This document shows, in pieces, positions 54,589-63,464 of a stretch of 64,000 bases of DNA. A model generated the notes under the pieces. The model had not been told where the DNA came from. It was given only the letters and a program-made list of their open reading frames with translations, and did not search any database. The translations under genes were made by a program, and so were the position numbers. Within the stretch, counting starts at the first letter, position 1. Each line of letters opens with the position of its first letter. The stretch is from Geodermatophilus obscurus DSM 43160 (GTDB lineage Bacteria; Actinomycetota; Actinomycetes; Mycobacteriales; Geodermatophilaceae): NCBI RefSeq assembly GCF_000025345.1, contig NC_013757.1:1612001-1676000 (forward strand), written 5' to 3'.

Positions 54589-55160
54589 CCGCCTCGACCG
54601 AGGCGCGGGAGACCGCACTGCTGGCCGCCCAGGCCGCCGCGGACAAGCTGGCGACCAACGTCGCGATCGTCGACGTCAGCGAGCGGCTGGCCATCACCGA
54701 CGCCTTCGTGCTCGCCTCGGCGCCCAACGAGCGCCAGGTGCAGGCCATCGTCGACGAGGTCGAGGAGCGCCTCCGCCAGCACGGCGTCAAGCCGGTGCGC
54801 CGGGAGGGCGTGGCCGAGGCGCGCTGGGTGCTGCTGGACTTCGTGGACGTCGTCGTCCACGTGCAGCACGCCGAGGAGCGCGCGTACTACGCGCTGGAGC
54901 GGCTGTGGAAGGACTGCCCGACGATCCCCTTCGTCGACAGCGCGGCACCGTCCGCTGCGACGCAGCCCGAGGGGACGCGGTCCGACGGGACGGCTCCCGC
55001 GAGCACCGCGACGCTGTCGGCTGACGACGTCGACCCGGCCAGCGCCGACCCGATGCCCCTGCGGCCCGGGCCCGCGGACGACTCCCCGGTGGGCGGTGCC
55101 CCGGCGGACGGTGGGCCGCCGGAGGACGGCCCGGCCGCGCCGGAGGCGACCGGCAGGTGA
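54585..55160 (+). CDS. rsfS: ribosomal silencing factor RsfS
   Basis: The protein has 191 residues. The RsfS core (1-125) has [20 protein letters not shown] and [20 protein letters not shown], with [12 protein letters not shown]. It binds L14 and prevents subunit joining during starvation. The about 65-residue Ala/Asp/Pro-rich tail is unusual for a protein normally of 110-140 residues and looks disordered. It is between nadD and the phosphatase, with 4-bp overlaps on both sides. Confidence 0.94.
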   Translation: MTASTEARETALLAAQAAADKLATNVAIVDVSERLAITDAFVLASAPNERQVQAIVDEVEERLRQHGVKPVRREGVAEARWVLLDFVDVVVHVQHAEERAYYALERLWKDCPTIPFVDSAAPSAATQPEGTRSDGTAPASTATLSADDVDPASADPMPLRPGPADDSPVGGAPADGGPPEDGPAAPEATGR

Positions 55161-55888
55161 GCGACGTCCCGGCACTGCCGGTCCCGCGGCTGGTGCTCTG
55201 GCGGCACGGGCGCACCGAGTGGAACGCCGCGGGGCGCTTCCAGGGCCAGTTGGACCCGCCGCTGGACGAGGTGGGCCGCCGTCAGGCGCGGCGTGCTGCC
55301 CCGCACCTGGCCGCGCCGCTGCCCGAGGGCACCCTGGTGGTCTCCAGCGACCTCGGGCGGGCCGCCGAGACCGCGGTCGCGCTCACCGACGTGCTCGGTG
55401 TGCCGCTGCGGCTGGACCCCCGCCTGCGCGAGGTCGACATGGGCTCGTGGGAGGGGCTCACCCGGCAGGAGGTCGCCGAGCGCCATCCCGAGCAGTACGC
55501 CGACTGGCTGGCCGGCCGGCCCATCACCGGGCGCGGCGGGGAGGACTCCGCCGACGTACCCGCACGGGCCCTGGCCGCGCTGCGCGACCTCCCCGAGGCG
55601 CCGGCGGCCGTCGTCGTGACCCACGGCGGCACCTCAGCACGCCTGATCGAGGCCCTGCTCGGACTGGGCCCCGAGCACCGCCGCGTCTTCGGCCCCCTGG
55701 CGAACTGTGCGTGGAGCGAGCTGGCCGAGCAGAGCGGCCGGTGGCGGCTGCTGCGGCACAACACCTCCGCACCCGACCTGCCCGACGGTCCCGTCCCTCC
55801 GCCACAGCCGGGCACGCGTCGCCCGGACGCCGGCGCCAGCCCCGAGGAAGGCGCGCCGCGTCACACGCAGGACGCCGACGCCCTGTAA
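55157..55888 (+). CDS. histidine phosphatase (phosphoglycerate mutase) family protein
   Basis: The protein has 243 residues from GTG. The phosphohistidine motif is LVLWRHGRTEWNAAGRFQGQ. Glu lies in LREVDMGSWEGLTRQEV and the second His in VVVTHGGTSARLIEALLGLG. The C-terminal about 40 residues are low complexity. The position after rsfS is conserved in actinobacteria, where some members are glucosyl-3-phosphoglycerate phosphatases; that substrate is only a possibility here. Confidence 0.88.
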   Translation: MSDVPALPVPRLVLWRHGRTEWNAAGRFQGQLDPPLDEVGRRQARRAAPHLAAPLPEGTLVVSSDLGRAAETAVALTDVLGVPLRLDPRLREVDMGSWEGLTRQEVAERHPEQYADWLAGRPITGRGGEDSADVPARALAALRDLPEAPAAVVVTHGGTSARLIEALLGLGPEHRRVFGPLANCAWSELAEQSGRWRLLRHNTSAPDLPDGPVPPPQPGTRRPDAGASPEEGAPRHTQDADAL

Positions 55889-55938
55889 ACCCCGCCGTGG
55901 CCGCTCGGCCGCGGCAGGGCGCGGGCTAGCCTCGCCGG

Positions 55939-56829
55939 ATGCCCGTCGCCGTGGTCACCGACTCCTCGGCGTACCTGCCCGCCCGGCTGCTGGAGCAGTA
56001 CGCGGTCGAGGTCGTCCCGCTCTACGTGGTCCTGGCCGGGCACTCCGGCCGCGAGGGGGACGACATCGGGCCGGCGGACGTCGCCCGGGCGCTCGGCACG
56101 CGCGGGCAGCGCGTCTCGACCTCCCGGCCGACCCCCGGCGACTTCGTCGCCGCCTACCGCCGGCGGCTGGACGCCGGGGCCGACCACATCGTCTCGGTGC
56201 ACCTGTCCGCGGAGCTCTCCGGCACGGTGGACGCGGCCCGGCTGGCTGCCGCCCAGGTCGGCGAGCACATCGTCACGGTCGTCGACTCGCGCTCCGCAGC
56301 GATGGGCAACGGGTTCGCCGTGCTCGCCGCGGCCCGGGCGGCGGCGCGCGGGGAGGACACGGCGACCGTGGCCGCGGCCGCCCGGGACACCGCCGCCGCC
56401 ACCCGCACGCTCTTCGTCGTGGACACCCTGGAGCACCTCCGCCGGGGCGGCCGCATCGGGCACGCCGCCTCGATGATCGGCACCGCACTGTCGGTCAAGC
56501 CGGTCCTGCACGTCGCCGACGGCCGGGTGGTGCCGCTGGAGAAGGTGCGGACGACGGCCCGGGCCCTCGTCCGCCTGGTCCAGCGCGGGGTGGAGGCCGC
56601 GGCCGGCCGGCCGGTCATGGTCGCCGTCCACCACCTGGCCGCACCCGAGCGGGCCGAGCGGCTGGCCGCCGACCTCGAGGAGCGGCTGCCCGGCCTGCGC
56701 GAGCTCTACGTCAGCGAGCTCGGCGCGGCGATCGGCGCCCACGTCGGCCCGGGCGCCGTGGGCCTCGTCGTGGCCCCGGCCGCGACGGCGCCCGCGCAGG
56801 ACCACCCGCAGCAGACGGCGCACCGGTAG
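55939..56829 (+). CDS. DegV-family fatty-acid-binding protein
   Basis: The protein has 296 residues. It starts MPVAVVTDSSAYLPARLLEQ; SVHLSAELSGTVDAARLAAA and HLRRGGRIGHAASMIGTALS are family landmarks. DegV/FakB proteins bind a fatty acid and present it to a FakA kinase for phospholipid synthesis. It has its own short leader after the phosphatase. Confidence 0.92.
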   Translation: MPVAVVTDSSAYLPARLLEQYAVEVVPLYVVLAGHSGREGDDIGPADVARALGTRGQRVSTSRPTPGDFVAAYRRRLDAGADHIVSVHLSAELSGTVDAARLAAAQVGEHIVTVVDSRSAAMGNGFAVLAAARAAARGEDTATVAAAARDTAAATRTLFVVDTLEHLRRGGRIGHAASMIGTALSVKPVLHVADGRVVPLEKVRTTARALVRLVQRGVEAAAGRPVMVAVHHLAAPERAERLAADLEERLPGLRELYVSELGAAIGAHVGPGAVGLVVAPAATAPAQDHPQQTAHR

Positions 56830-56933
56830 CCGGTGGCCTTCGGCTCTGTCCTGCCCCGAGCGCCCGCCAGTGGCTTCGGCCGCCTCAGGGCGACGAGGGG
56901 GGAGACACGAGCGATGGCGGACCGGCGGCCGGG

Positions 56934-57374
56934 GTGGCGGCGGACTGGGCCCAGGCCTACCTGGACGCGTGGAACGCGCACGACAGCGCGGCGGTGACCT
57001 CGTTTTGGGCCGACGACGGGGTGTACCCGGACTTCGCGCTCGGCGAGCGGGTCGAGGGTGCGGCCGCCGTCCGCGCCTTCGTGGACGCCATGGAGACAGG
57101 CTTCTCCTCCGACTACCGGTTCGAGCCGGGCACCGTCGTCGGGGACGGCGAGGGCTACGCGCTGGAGTGGACGATGGTCGGGACCAACGACCGGGCCGAT
57201 CACGAGCACGGCCTGCCGGCCACCGGGCGCTCCTACCGGGTGCCCGGCGTCTCGGTCGGCCGGGTGCGCGACGGCCGGATCGTGGAGAACCGGGACTACT
57301 GGAACCTCGCCGACTACCTCCAGCAGGTGGGCCTCATGCCGAGCCCCGAGGACGCAGTCACGACCGGCGGGTGA
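56934..57374 (+). CDS. SnoaL/NTF2-like protein (start uncertain)
   Basis: The fold pattern is clear: WAQAYLDAWNAHDSAAVTSF, YPDFALGERVEGAAAVRAFV and MVGTNDRADHEHGLPATGRS, typical of polyketide-cyclase/NTF2-like small proteins. In this frame the only start near the fold is GTG 56934 (146 aa), without a good ribosome-binding site. A strong GGGGGGAG lies upstream of ATG 56914, which is in another frame, so a start-codon change or an upstream indel is possible. The ligand is unknown. Confidence 0.7.
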   Translation: MAADWAQAYLDAWNAHDSAAVTSFWADDGVYPDFALGERVEGAAAVRAFVDAMETGFSSDYRFEPGTVVGDGEGYALEWTMVGTNDRADHEHGLPATGRSYRVPGVSVGRVRDGRIVENRDYWNLADYLQQVGLMPSPEDAVTTGG

Positions 57375-57509
57375 CGACCGCCTGCTCGGCCGCTCGAGCG
57401 CTCGGTGGCGCGCACGTGACGACGTCCTCGGGATCCACAGTGGTGGCGGCCGTCCACAGTTCGTCGGCGGCACGGACCATCGAGGGCGTCGCTCCCTAGC
57501 GTCGCGCCG

Positions 57510-58346
57510 GTGCGCCTCTCCTCCCGCCGCAGTGACGACGCCGACCTGATCCGCGAACGGCTGCGGGTCCTGCTGGACGAGCGCCGGCCACCGGGCTGGG
57601 TGCCCGGCGACGAGGCGCTGCACGCCGAAGAGGAGGAGGAGGACGCCGTCGCGGCGGCGGACGACGGGCTGCCCGCCGGCATCGGGCGGCACCGTGTTCC
57701 CGACAGTGCCGTCCGGGTGGCCCCCGGGCGCCGCGCCGCGTGGTCGCTGTGGGTCGTCGGCCTGCTCGCCGCGCTCCTGGTGCTCGGGAGCACGTGGTCC
57801 GGTCGCCCGCAGGTGGAGCCCGCGCCGGTCGAACCGGCACCCGTCGAGTCCCCCGCCGCATCCCCGGCCGCGGAGAGCCCCGCCGCGACGTCGGCGGGGA
57901 TCGCGGCGGACTCCGCGGCCACGGTCGTCGTCTCGGTCGTGGGATCGGTGGCCCGGCCGGGGCTGGTCACCCTGCCCGAGGGGGCGCGGGTCGCCGACGC
58001 GGTGACGGCCGCCGGCGGGCTGCTGCCCGACGCCGACCCCGCCTCGATCAACCTCGCCGCCGTCGTCTCCGACGGCCAACAGGTGGCGGTCGGCGTGCCC
58101 GGCGCCGCGGCGGCCGGCGGAACCGTCGGCGGGACGGACGCCACGTCCGGTGCCGGCCCGGTAGACCTCAACGCGGCCACCGCGCCCGACCTCGACGCGC
58201 TGCCGGGGATCGGGCCGGTCCTCGCCCAGCGGATCGTGGAACACCGCGAGCGCAACGGGCCCTTCCGCACCGTGGAGCAGCTCGACGACGTCCCCGGCAT
58301 CGGCCCGACCACCTACGCCGAGCTCGCCGAGCTGGTGACCGTGTGA
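57510..58346 (+). CDS. comEA: ComEA-like DNA-binding competence protein
   Basis: The protein has 278 residues from GTG. A cytoplasmic N-terminus (1-88) precedes one membrane helix (about 89-106, WSLWVVGLLAALLVLGSTW) and a Pro/Ala spacer. The SLBB domain (about 135-200) has VVSVVGSVARPGLVTLPEGA. C-terminal helix-hairpin-helix repeats (about 215-278) have DLNAATAPDLDALPGIGPVL and QLDDVPGIGPTTYAELAEL. It binds incoming double-stranded DNA outside the membrane for ComEC. It overlaps comEC by 4 bp. Confidence 0.94.
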   Translation: MRLSSRRSDDADLIRERLRVLLDERRPPGWVPGDEALHAEEEEEDAVAAADDGLPAGIGRHRVPDSAVRVAPGRRAAWSLWVVGLLAALLVLGSTWSGRPQVEPAPVEPAPVESPAASPAAESPAATSAGIAADSAATVVVSVVGSVARPGLVTLPEGARVADAVTAAGGLLPDADPASINLAAVVSDGQQVAVGVPGAAAAGGTVGGTDATSGAGPVDLNAATAPDLDALPGIGPVLAQRIVEHRERNGPFRTVEQLDDVPGIGPTTYAELAELVTV

Positions 58347-60767
58347 GGGCGGCGCCGGGGCGCTGGTCGTGGGTGGACCTGCGGCTCGCGCCCGTGGCGG
58401 CGACGGTCTGGGGCGTCACCCTGCTGGCACCGCTGCTGCCGGTCCCGCTGCTGGCCGGCGCGGTACCGGCCGCCGTTGTCGCCGCGGTCTGGGTGTCCCG
58501 GCGCGGCCGGTCACCCGCCGCGGTCGTGCTGTCATGTGTGCTCGCGGCCCTGGCGGTCACCGCCACCACGGCGGCGGTCCGGGAGACCGCCCGCCAGGCC
58601 TCTCCGCTGGCCGGGGCCGCCGAAGGACGACGGACCGTCGACCTCGACCTGGAGCTGGACGGCGACCCGACGGCGGTCCGCGGAGTGGGCCCGCCGCGCG
58701 TCGTCGCCGAGGCCACGGTCACCGGGCTGCACGACGGCGGGACGCGCACCCGGCTGGACGACGCCGTGGTCCTCTTCGGCTCCGCCGACGAGTGGCTCGG
58801 GCTGCTGCCGGGCCAGGCCGTGCGCGTCCGGGCCGCGGTCTCCCCGGCCGCCGCGGACGAGGGGCTGGTGGCCCGGCTGTCGGCGCGGGCGCCCCCGACG
58901 CCGGTGGGCGACCCGCCGTGGGTGCAGCGGGTCGCCGGGGGTCTGCGGGAGCAACTGCGCGAGTCCGCCGTCGACGTGCTCGGGCCCCAGGCAGGTGGGC
59001 TGCTGCCCGGCCTGGTCGTGGGGGACACGCGGTCGATGGACCCGGTGCTCGTCGAGGACTTCCGGCGCGCGGGCCTCGCCCACCTGACGGCCGTGTCCGG
59101 GGCGAACGTGGCGATCGTGCTCGCCGGAGTGCTCGCGCCGCTGCGCAGGCGGGCGGTCGACCGGCGGGTGCAGGCGCTGGTCGCGGTGGTCGCGCTCGCC
59201 GGGTTCGTGGTGCTCGCCCGGCCCAGCGCCAGCGTGGTCCGCGCGGCGGCCATGGGCGGGGTGACGCTGCTGGCGCTGGCGACCGGCCGGTCCCGCGCGG
59301 CGCTGCCGGCACTGGGCGGGGCTGTCGTCGTGCTGCTGCTCCTCGATCCGGGCCTCGCGCGGGACGCCGGCTTCGCACTCTCAGTCGCGGCCACGGCGGC
59401 CATCGTGCTGCTGTCACCGGGCTGGTCCCGGCGCCTGCGTGGCCGCGGCTGGCCGGTGCCGCTGGCCGACGCGGTCGCGGTCGCCGCGGCCGCCGGGCTC
59501 GCCACCGCGCCGCTGGTGGCCGGGCTCTCCGGCCTGGTGAGTCCGGTGTCGCTGCCAGCCAACCTGCTCGCCGCGCCGGCCGTCGCCCCGGCCACCGTGC
59601 TCGGCCTGCTGGCCGCGCTCGCGCAACCGGTCCTGCCACCGGTCGGCGGTGCGCTCGTCTGGCTGGCGGGGTGGCCGGTGCGGTGGCTGGTCGTCGTCGC
59701 TCAGCGCGCCGCGGCGCTGCCCGACGGCGCCACCGGCTGGCCGGCCGGTACCCGGGGCGCGGTGCTGCTGACCGTGCTGATCCTGGCGGTCGGCTGGCTG
59801 CTGTGGCGCTTTCCCCGCGCGCGGCCGCTGGCGCTCGCGGCCCTCGTCGGCGTCGTGGTGCTGGGCTGGCCGCTGCGACAGCTGACCCGCGGCTGGCCGC
59901 CCGAGCGGACCGTCCTCGTCGCCTGCGACGTCGGCCAGGGCGACGCCCTGGTGGTGCCGACCGCGCCGGGGGAGGGGCTGCTCGTGGACGCCGGGCCCGA
60001 CGTCGGTCCGGTCGACCGCTGCCTGGACCGGCTCGGGATCGACACGCTGCCCCTGGTGCTGGTCACTCACCTCGACGCCGACCACGCCGGCGGCCTGGCC
60101 GGGGCGCTGTCCGGCAGGGAGGTCGGCGTGGTCGCCACCGGCACGCTGTCGCCCGCCGAGGACCGGGCCGGCCGCCTGGACGCCGCGGTGCGCCGTGCGG
60201 GTGCCGCGCGGGAGGTCCTCGTCCCGGGGGACCTCCGCACGGTGGGGACGGCGACGATCGAGGTGCTCGCCCCGCCGCCGGAGGTCGCCACGGCCGCGGT
60301 ACCGGCCAACGACCTGTCCCTGGTGGTCCGCGTGACCCAGCGCGGGGTCCGGGTCCTGCTCACCGGCGACCTGAGCGGCGTGGCGGAGGAGCGGATCGTC
60401 GCCCGCGGGGTCGACCTGCGGGCCGACGTGCTCAAGGTGCCGCACCACGGCAGCGCCGACGCCGACCGGGGCTTCTTCGCCGCCACCGGGGCGCGAGTGG
60501 CGCTGGTGTCCGTCGGCGCGGACAACACCTACGGGCACCCGACGGCACGGGTGCTGTCCTGGCTGGCGCAGGAGGGGGTGCGGGTGCACCGCACCGACCG
60601 GGAGGGCGACCTCGCGGTGGCCGGGGACGCCGGGGCCTGGGGCGTCGCCACCCGCGGTCCCGAGGACGCCGTCTCCGCGGCCGGCCGGTCCGGCATCCCG
60701 GGGGAGGAGGCGGTCGGCGGGCCGGCGGTCGTCCGCGCGGGACGGCGGGAGCGTCGGCCCCGCGTGA
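58343..60767 (+). CDS. comEC: ComEC/Rec2 DNA-uptake channel (3' end ambiguous)
   Basis: GTG 58343 overlaps comEA. About the first 120 residues contain membrane segments and an OB-like region. The competence domain has VEDFRRAGLAHLTAVSGANV and several helices. The C-terminal metallo-beta-lactamase domain has LVACDVGQGDALVVPT, LVTHLDADHAGGLAGAL and LKVPHHGSADADRGFF. The channel passes single-stranded DNA inward. The frame itself has no stop until 62287, crossing all of holA. The TGA at 60765 is in the +1 phase and was used as the provisional end; homology fades near residue 770. Confidence 0.8.
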
Positions 60768-60779
60768 CACCATGCCGGG

Positions 60780-61772
60780 GTGGCCGCAGCACCCCCCGCA
60801 CCGACCTCCCGCCTGCGCGCCGTGGTCGGCGAGGAGGAGCTGCTGCGCTCCCGCGCCGTGTCCGCCGTGCGCGCCGCCGTGCTCGAGCGCCACCCCGACG
60901 CCGAGCTGCACGAGCTGCCGGCGCAGGGGCTGCCCGTCGGCCAGCTGGCCGACGTCCTCGCCCCCTCGCTGTTCGGCACGCACCGGCTGGTCGTCGTCAC
61001 GGGGGTGCACGAGGCCGCCGGCGCGCTCGTCGAGGCGCTCACCGGCTACACCAAGGACCCCGACCCCGACCTGACGCTCGTGGTCGTCCACTCCGGCGGG
61101 AAGCGCAACGAGACGCTGGTCAAGGCCTTCACCGCTGCCGGGGCAGCCGTCGACGACTGCCCCAAGGTCAGCTCGGTGGGCGACCGGATCGCCTTCGTGC
61201 GCAACGAGGTCCGCTCGGCGGGTGGCCGGATCACCCCGGACGCGGCGTCGGCGCTGGTCGAGGCGATCGGCGCGGACCTGCGGCAGCTGTCCTCGGCGGC
61301 CACGCAGCTGGTCTCGGACTTCGGCGGCTCGATCGACGCCGACGCGGTCGCCCGGTTCCACCGCGGGCAGGCCGAGGTCAGCGGCTTCACCGTCGCCGAG
61401 CGGGTGCTCGTGGGCGATCGGCAGGGCTCGCTGGAGATGCTGCGCTGGGCCTTGCAGCGCGGCGTCGCCCACGTGCTGATCGCCGACGCGATCGCCGACG
61501 GGGTGCGGACCGCGGCCCGCGTCTCCTCGGTCCGCAGCTCCAACCCCGGCGACCTGGCCCGCACGCTGAAGATGCCGCCGTGGAAGGTCAAGCGGGCGCA
61601 GTCGCAGGCGCGGGGCTGGAGTATCGAGGGCCTGCAGCAGGCGCTCGGCGTGGCCGCCGAGCTCAACGCCGACGTCAAGGGCGCCGCGGCCAGCGCCGAC
61701 TACGCACTGGAGAGCGCCATCCGCCGGATCGTCGCCATCCGGCGGGAGACCGGACGCGGCGTCCGCGGCTGA
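60780..61772 (+). CDS. holA: DNA polymerase III delta subunit
   Basis: The protein has 330 residues from GTG. SRLRAVVGEEELLRSRAVSA begins the AAA-like domain I, with LFGTHRLVVVTGVHEAAGAL. Domain III has GSLEMLRWALQRGVAHVLIA, and LKMPPWKVKRAQSQARGWS is a family landmark. It opens the beta clamp within the clamp loader. It follows comEC, the usual actinobacterial order, and is convergent with rpsT. Confidence 0.94.
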   Translation: MAAAPPAPTSRLRAVVGEEELLRSRAVSAVRAAVLERHPDAELHELPAQGLPVGQLADVLAPSLFGTHRLVVVTGVHEAAGALVEALTGYTKDPDPDLTLVVVHSGGKRNETLVKAFTAAGAAVDDCPKVSSVGDRIAFVRNEVRSAGGRITPDAASALVEAIGADLRQLSSAATQLVSDFGGSIDADAVARFHRGQAEVSGFTVAERVLVGDRQGSLEMLRWALQRGVAHVLIADAIADGVRTAARVSSVRSSNPGDLARTLKMPPWKVKRAQSQARGWSIEGLQQALGVAAELNADVKGAAASADYALESAIRRIVAIRRETGRGVRG

Positions 61773-61773
61773 A

Positions 61774-61945
61774 CGAGGACCCCCCGTCCCCCCACCGTGG
61801 GAGGACCCCGTCCTCCCCACCCCTCGCGGGCTCGGGGCGGGACCCGAGACGGGGCCTGAGCCTCGGGACGGGGCCGCGCGGCGGGAGGAGGCTGCGCGGC
61901 GGGACGGGGCCGCGCGGCGGGACCTCGCAGGGGGCCGCGGCCGCA
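61774..61945 (+). repeat. GC-rich intergenic repeat module (family copy D) with tandem G-rich units
   Basis: After the holA stop, ACCCCCCGTCCCCCCACCG and CCCCACCCCTCGCGGGCTCG with G-rich complements repeat the plan of modules A-C. A short tandem of GCGCGGCGGGACGGGGCC-like units follows. No gene lies in the 242-bp gap. Confidence 0.55.
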
Positions 61946-61950
61946 GAACG

Positions 61951-61988
61951 CGACGAGCCCCCGTCCCGCAGGGGGAGGGGGCTCGTCG
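61951..61988. terminator. bidirectional terminator between holA and rpsT
   Basis: Perfect 12-base arms CGACGAGCCCCC and GGGGGCTCGTCG enclose a 14-base loop, 27 bp from the rpsT stop on its downstream side. It can serve rpsT (minus) and holA (plus). Confidence 0.7.
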
Positions 61989-62014
61989 GACGGCCGCGCG
62001 GACGCGGCCGGGGG

Positions 62015-62281
62015 TCAGCTGGAGAGGTCGGCCAGCCGCTTGGCCATGCCCGACTTGCGGTTCGCCGCCTGGTTCTTGTGGATGACGCCCTTGCTGGCGG
62101 CCTTGTCCAGCGCCTTGCTGGCGGTCTGCAGCGCGGTCGTCGCGGCGGCGGCGTCCCCGGAGTCGGCAGCGGTGCGGAAGCGGCGGACGGCCGTCTTCAG
62201 GGCGGACTTGACGGCGACGTTGCGCTGGCGCGCCTTTTCGTTGGTCTTGATCCGCTTGAGCTGGGACTTGATGTTCGCCAC
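62015..62281 (-). CDS. rpsT: 30S ribosomal protein S20
   Basis: The 88-residue protein starts at GTG 62281: [20 protein letters not shown], then [20 protein letters not shown]. It is basic and helical as expected, and binds 16S rRNA. The frame stays open upstream, but homology and the family length (about 86) fix this start. It is convergent with holA. Confidence 0.97.
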   Translation of the reverse strand: MANIKSQLKRIKTNEKARQRNVAVKSALKTAVRRFRTAADSGDAAAATTALQTASKALDKAASKGVIHKNQAANRKSGMAKRLADLSS

Positions 62282-62412
62282 GCGTGAGCCTCGGGTGTCT
62301 CTCGGGAGGAGTTCTGGACAGTGCGTCCGGACGGCGTGCGTCAGCGGACCGGTCTGCCAAGATACCAGCGTCGTCCGCCCGGCCCCAACCCGCGGTCGGT
62401 CGGCCGAGCCGG

Positions 62413-63388
62413 TCACCGCGGCCGGGCGAGGCCGCCGTCCACCCGCCGCCGCGCCCAGGCCAGCGCGGCGTCGTGGAACCCGCGCTGGAAGTCCCGCACG
62501 GTCGGCAACCCGGGCGGTGGCGGCCGTCGCATCTCCTGCGCCCACGTCCCGGTCAGCGCGAGCAGCAGGTCGGTCACGTCCGCGGGATCGGCGCCCGCCA
62601 CGACCGGGGAGTCCGCCACCAGCAGCTCCGGGTCCACGCCTCCGTGCACGGCGGGGTCGAGGGCGAACAGCACGGTGTCCACCCAGGCCGCACCGCGGGC
62701 CGCCCGCGGCCAGTCGACGACGAACACGGCGCCGTCCGCGGTGACCAGCAGGTTGTCGGCGCGCACGTCCAGGTGGACCAGCGTCTCCCCGGAGAGCCCG
62801 CCCGATGCCGTCAACCGGTCGGGCACGTCGGCCAGCCGGTCCAGGTGCCGGCGCTCCCAGGGGTCGAGATCCGCCGGCGGCTGCTCGGCCAGCGCCCGCC
62901 ACGCGGCCAGCCCGCCGGCGAGCCGATCCGGGAGGGTGGGCAGGCCCGGGACCGGGCACGGGGTGCCGGCCCGGGCGAGGTCGGTGAGGACCGGCACGAT
63001 CCGCGCCGCGGCCGCCGGCGTCCACGGCAGGGCCGGCGGCTCCCCGTCCACCGCGTCGAAGAGCAGCGCCACCCAGACGTCGCCACCGACGTCGCGCTCG
63101 GTCCACCACCGCAGCCGCGGTGCGGGGAGGTCCGGCGGCAGTGCGGCGGCGACCCCGGCCTCGGTCCGGTGCAGGTCGGGGGTGTCGGGGTTCAGCGGCG
63201 TGCCGACCGCCGCAGACGTTGGCCCGCGTCCCGTCGGAGCAGGTCAGCACGGCCGCCGTCCCGGGGGAGAAGCCCCCGGTGCAGCCGGTCACGGTGGCCA
63301 CGGGCGAGCCGAGCGCTGCCTCGATGTCCGTGCGCAGCAGTGCGGGCAGGTCCGGGTACGGCAGGCGGGGGCTGCCCGCAGGGGTCAT
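62413..63388 (-). pseudogene. aminoglycoside-phosphotransferase-fold kinase, frameshifted
   Basis: From ATG 63388 the frame gives an N-lobe, [20 protein letters not shown] to [12 protein letters not shown], then leaves phase near 63213. The next frame continues sensibly ([40 protein letters not shown]) to the C-lobe with the catalytic loop [12 protein letters not shown] (HxDxxxxN) and [15 protein letters not shown], stopping at 62413. The span is 3n+1, so one extra base would explain it. The fold is that of APH/choline-kinase-like small-molecule kinases with unknown substrate. It is either a pseudogene or an assembly indel. Confidence 0.75.
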
Positions 63389-63464
63389 GACAGAACTGTC
63401 GGCGAGCGCCGCTTCGCAGGCAATCGCCTCACCGGCCCGGGTGCCGTGGGACGATGGGGGCACT

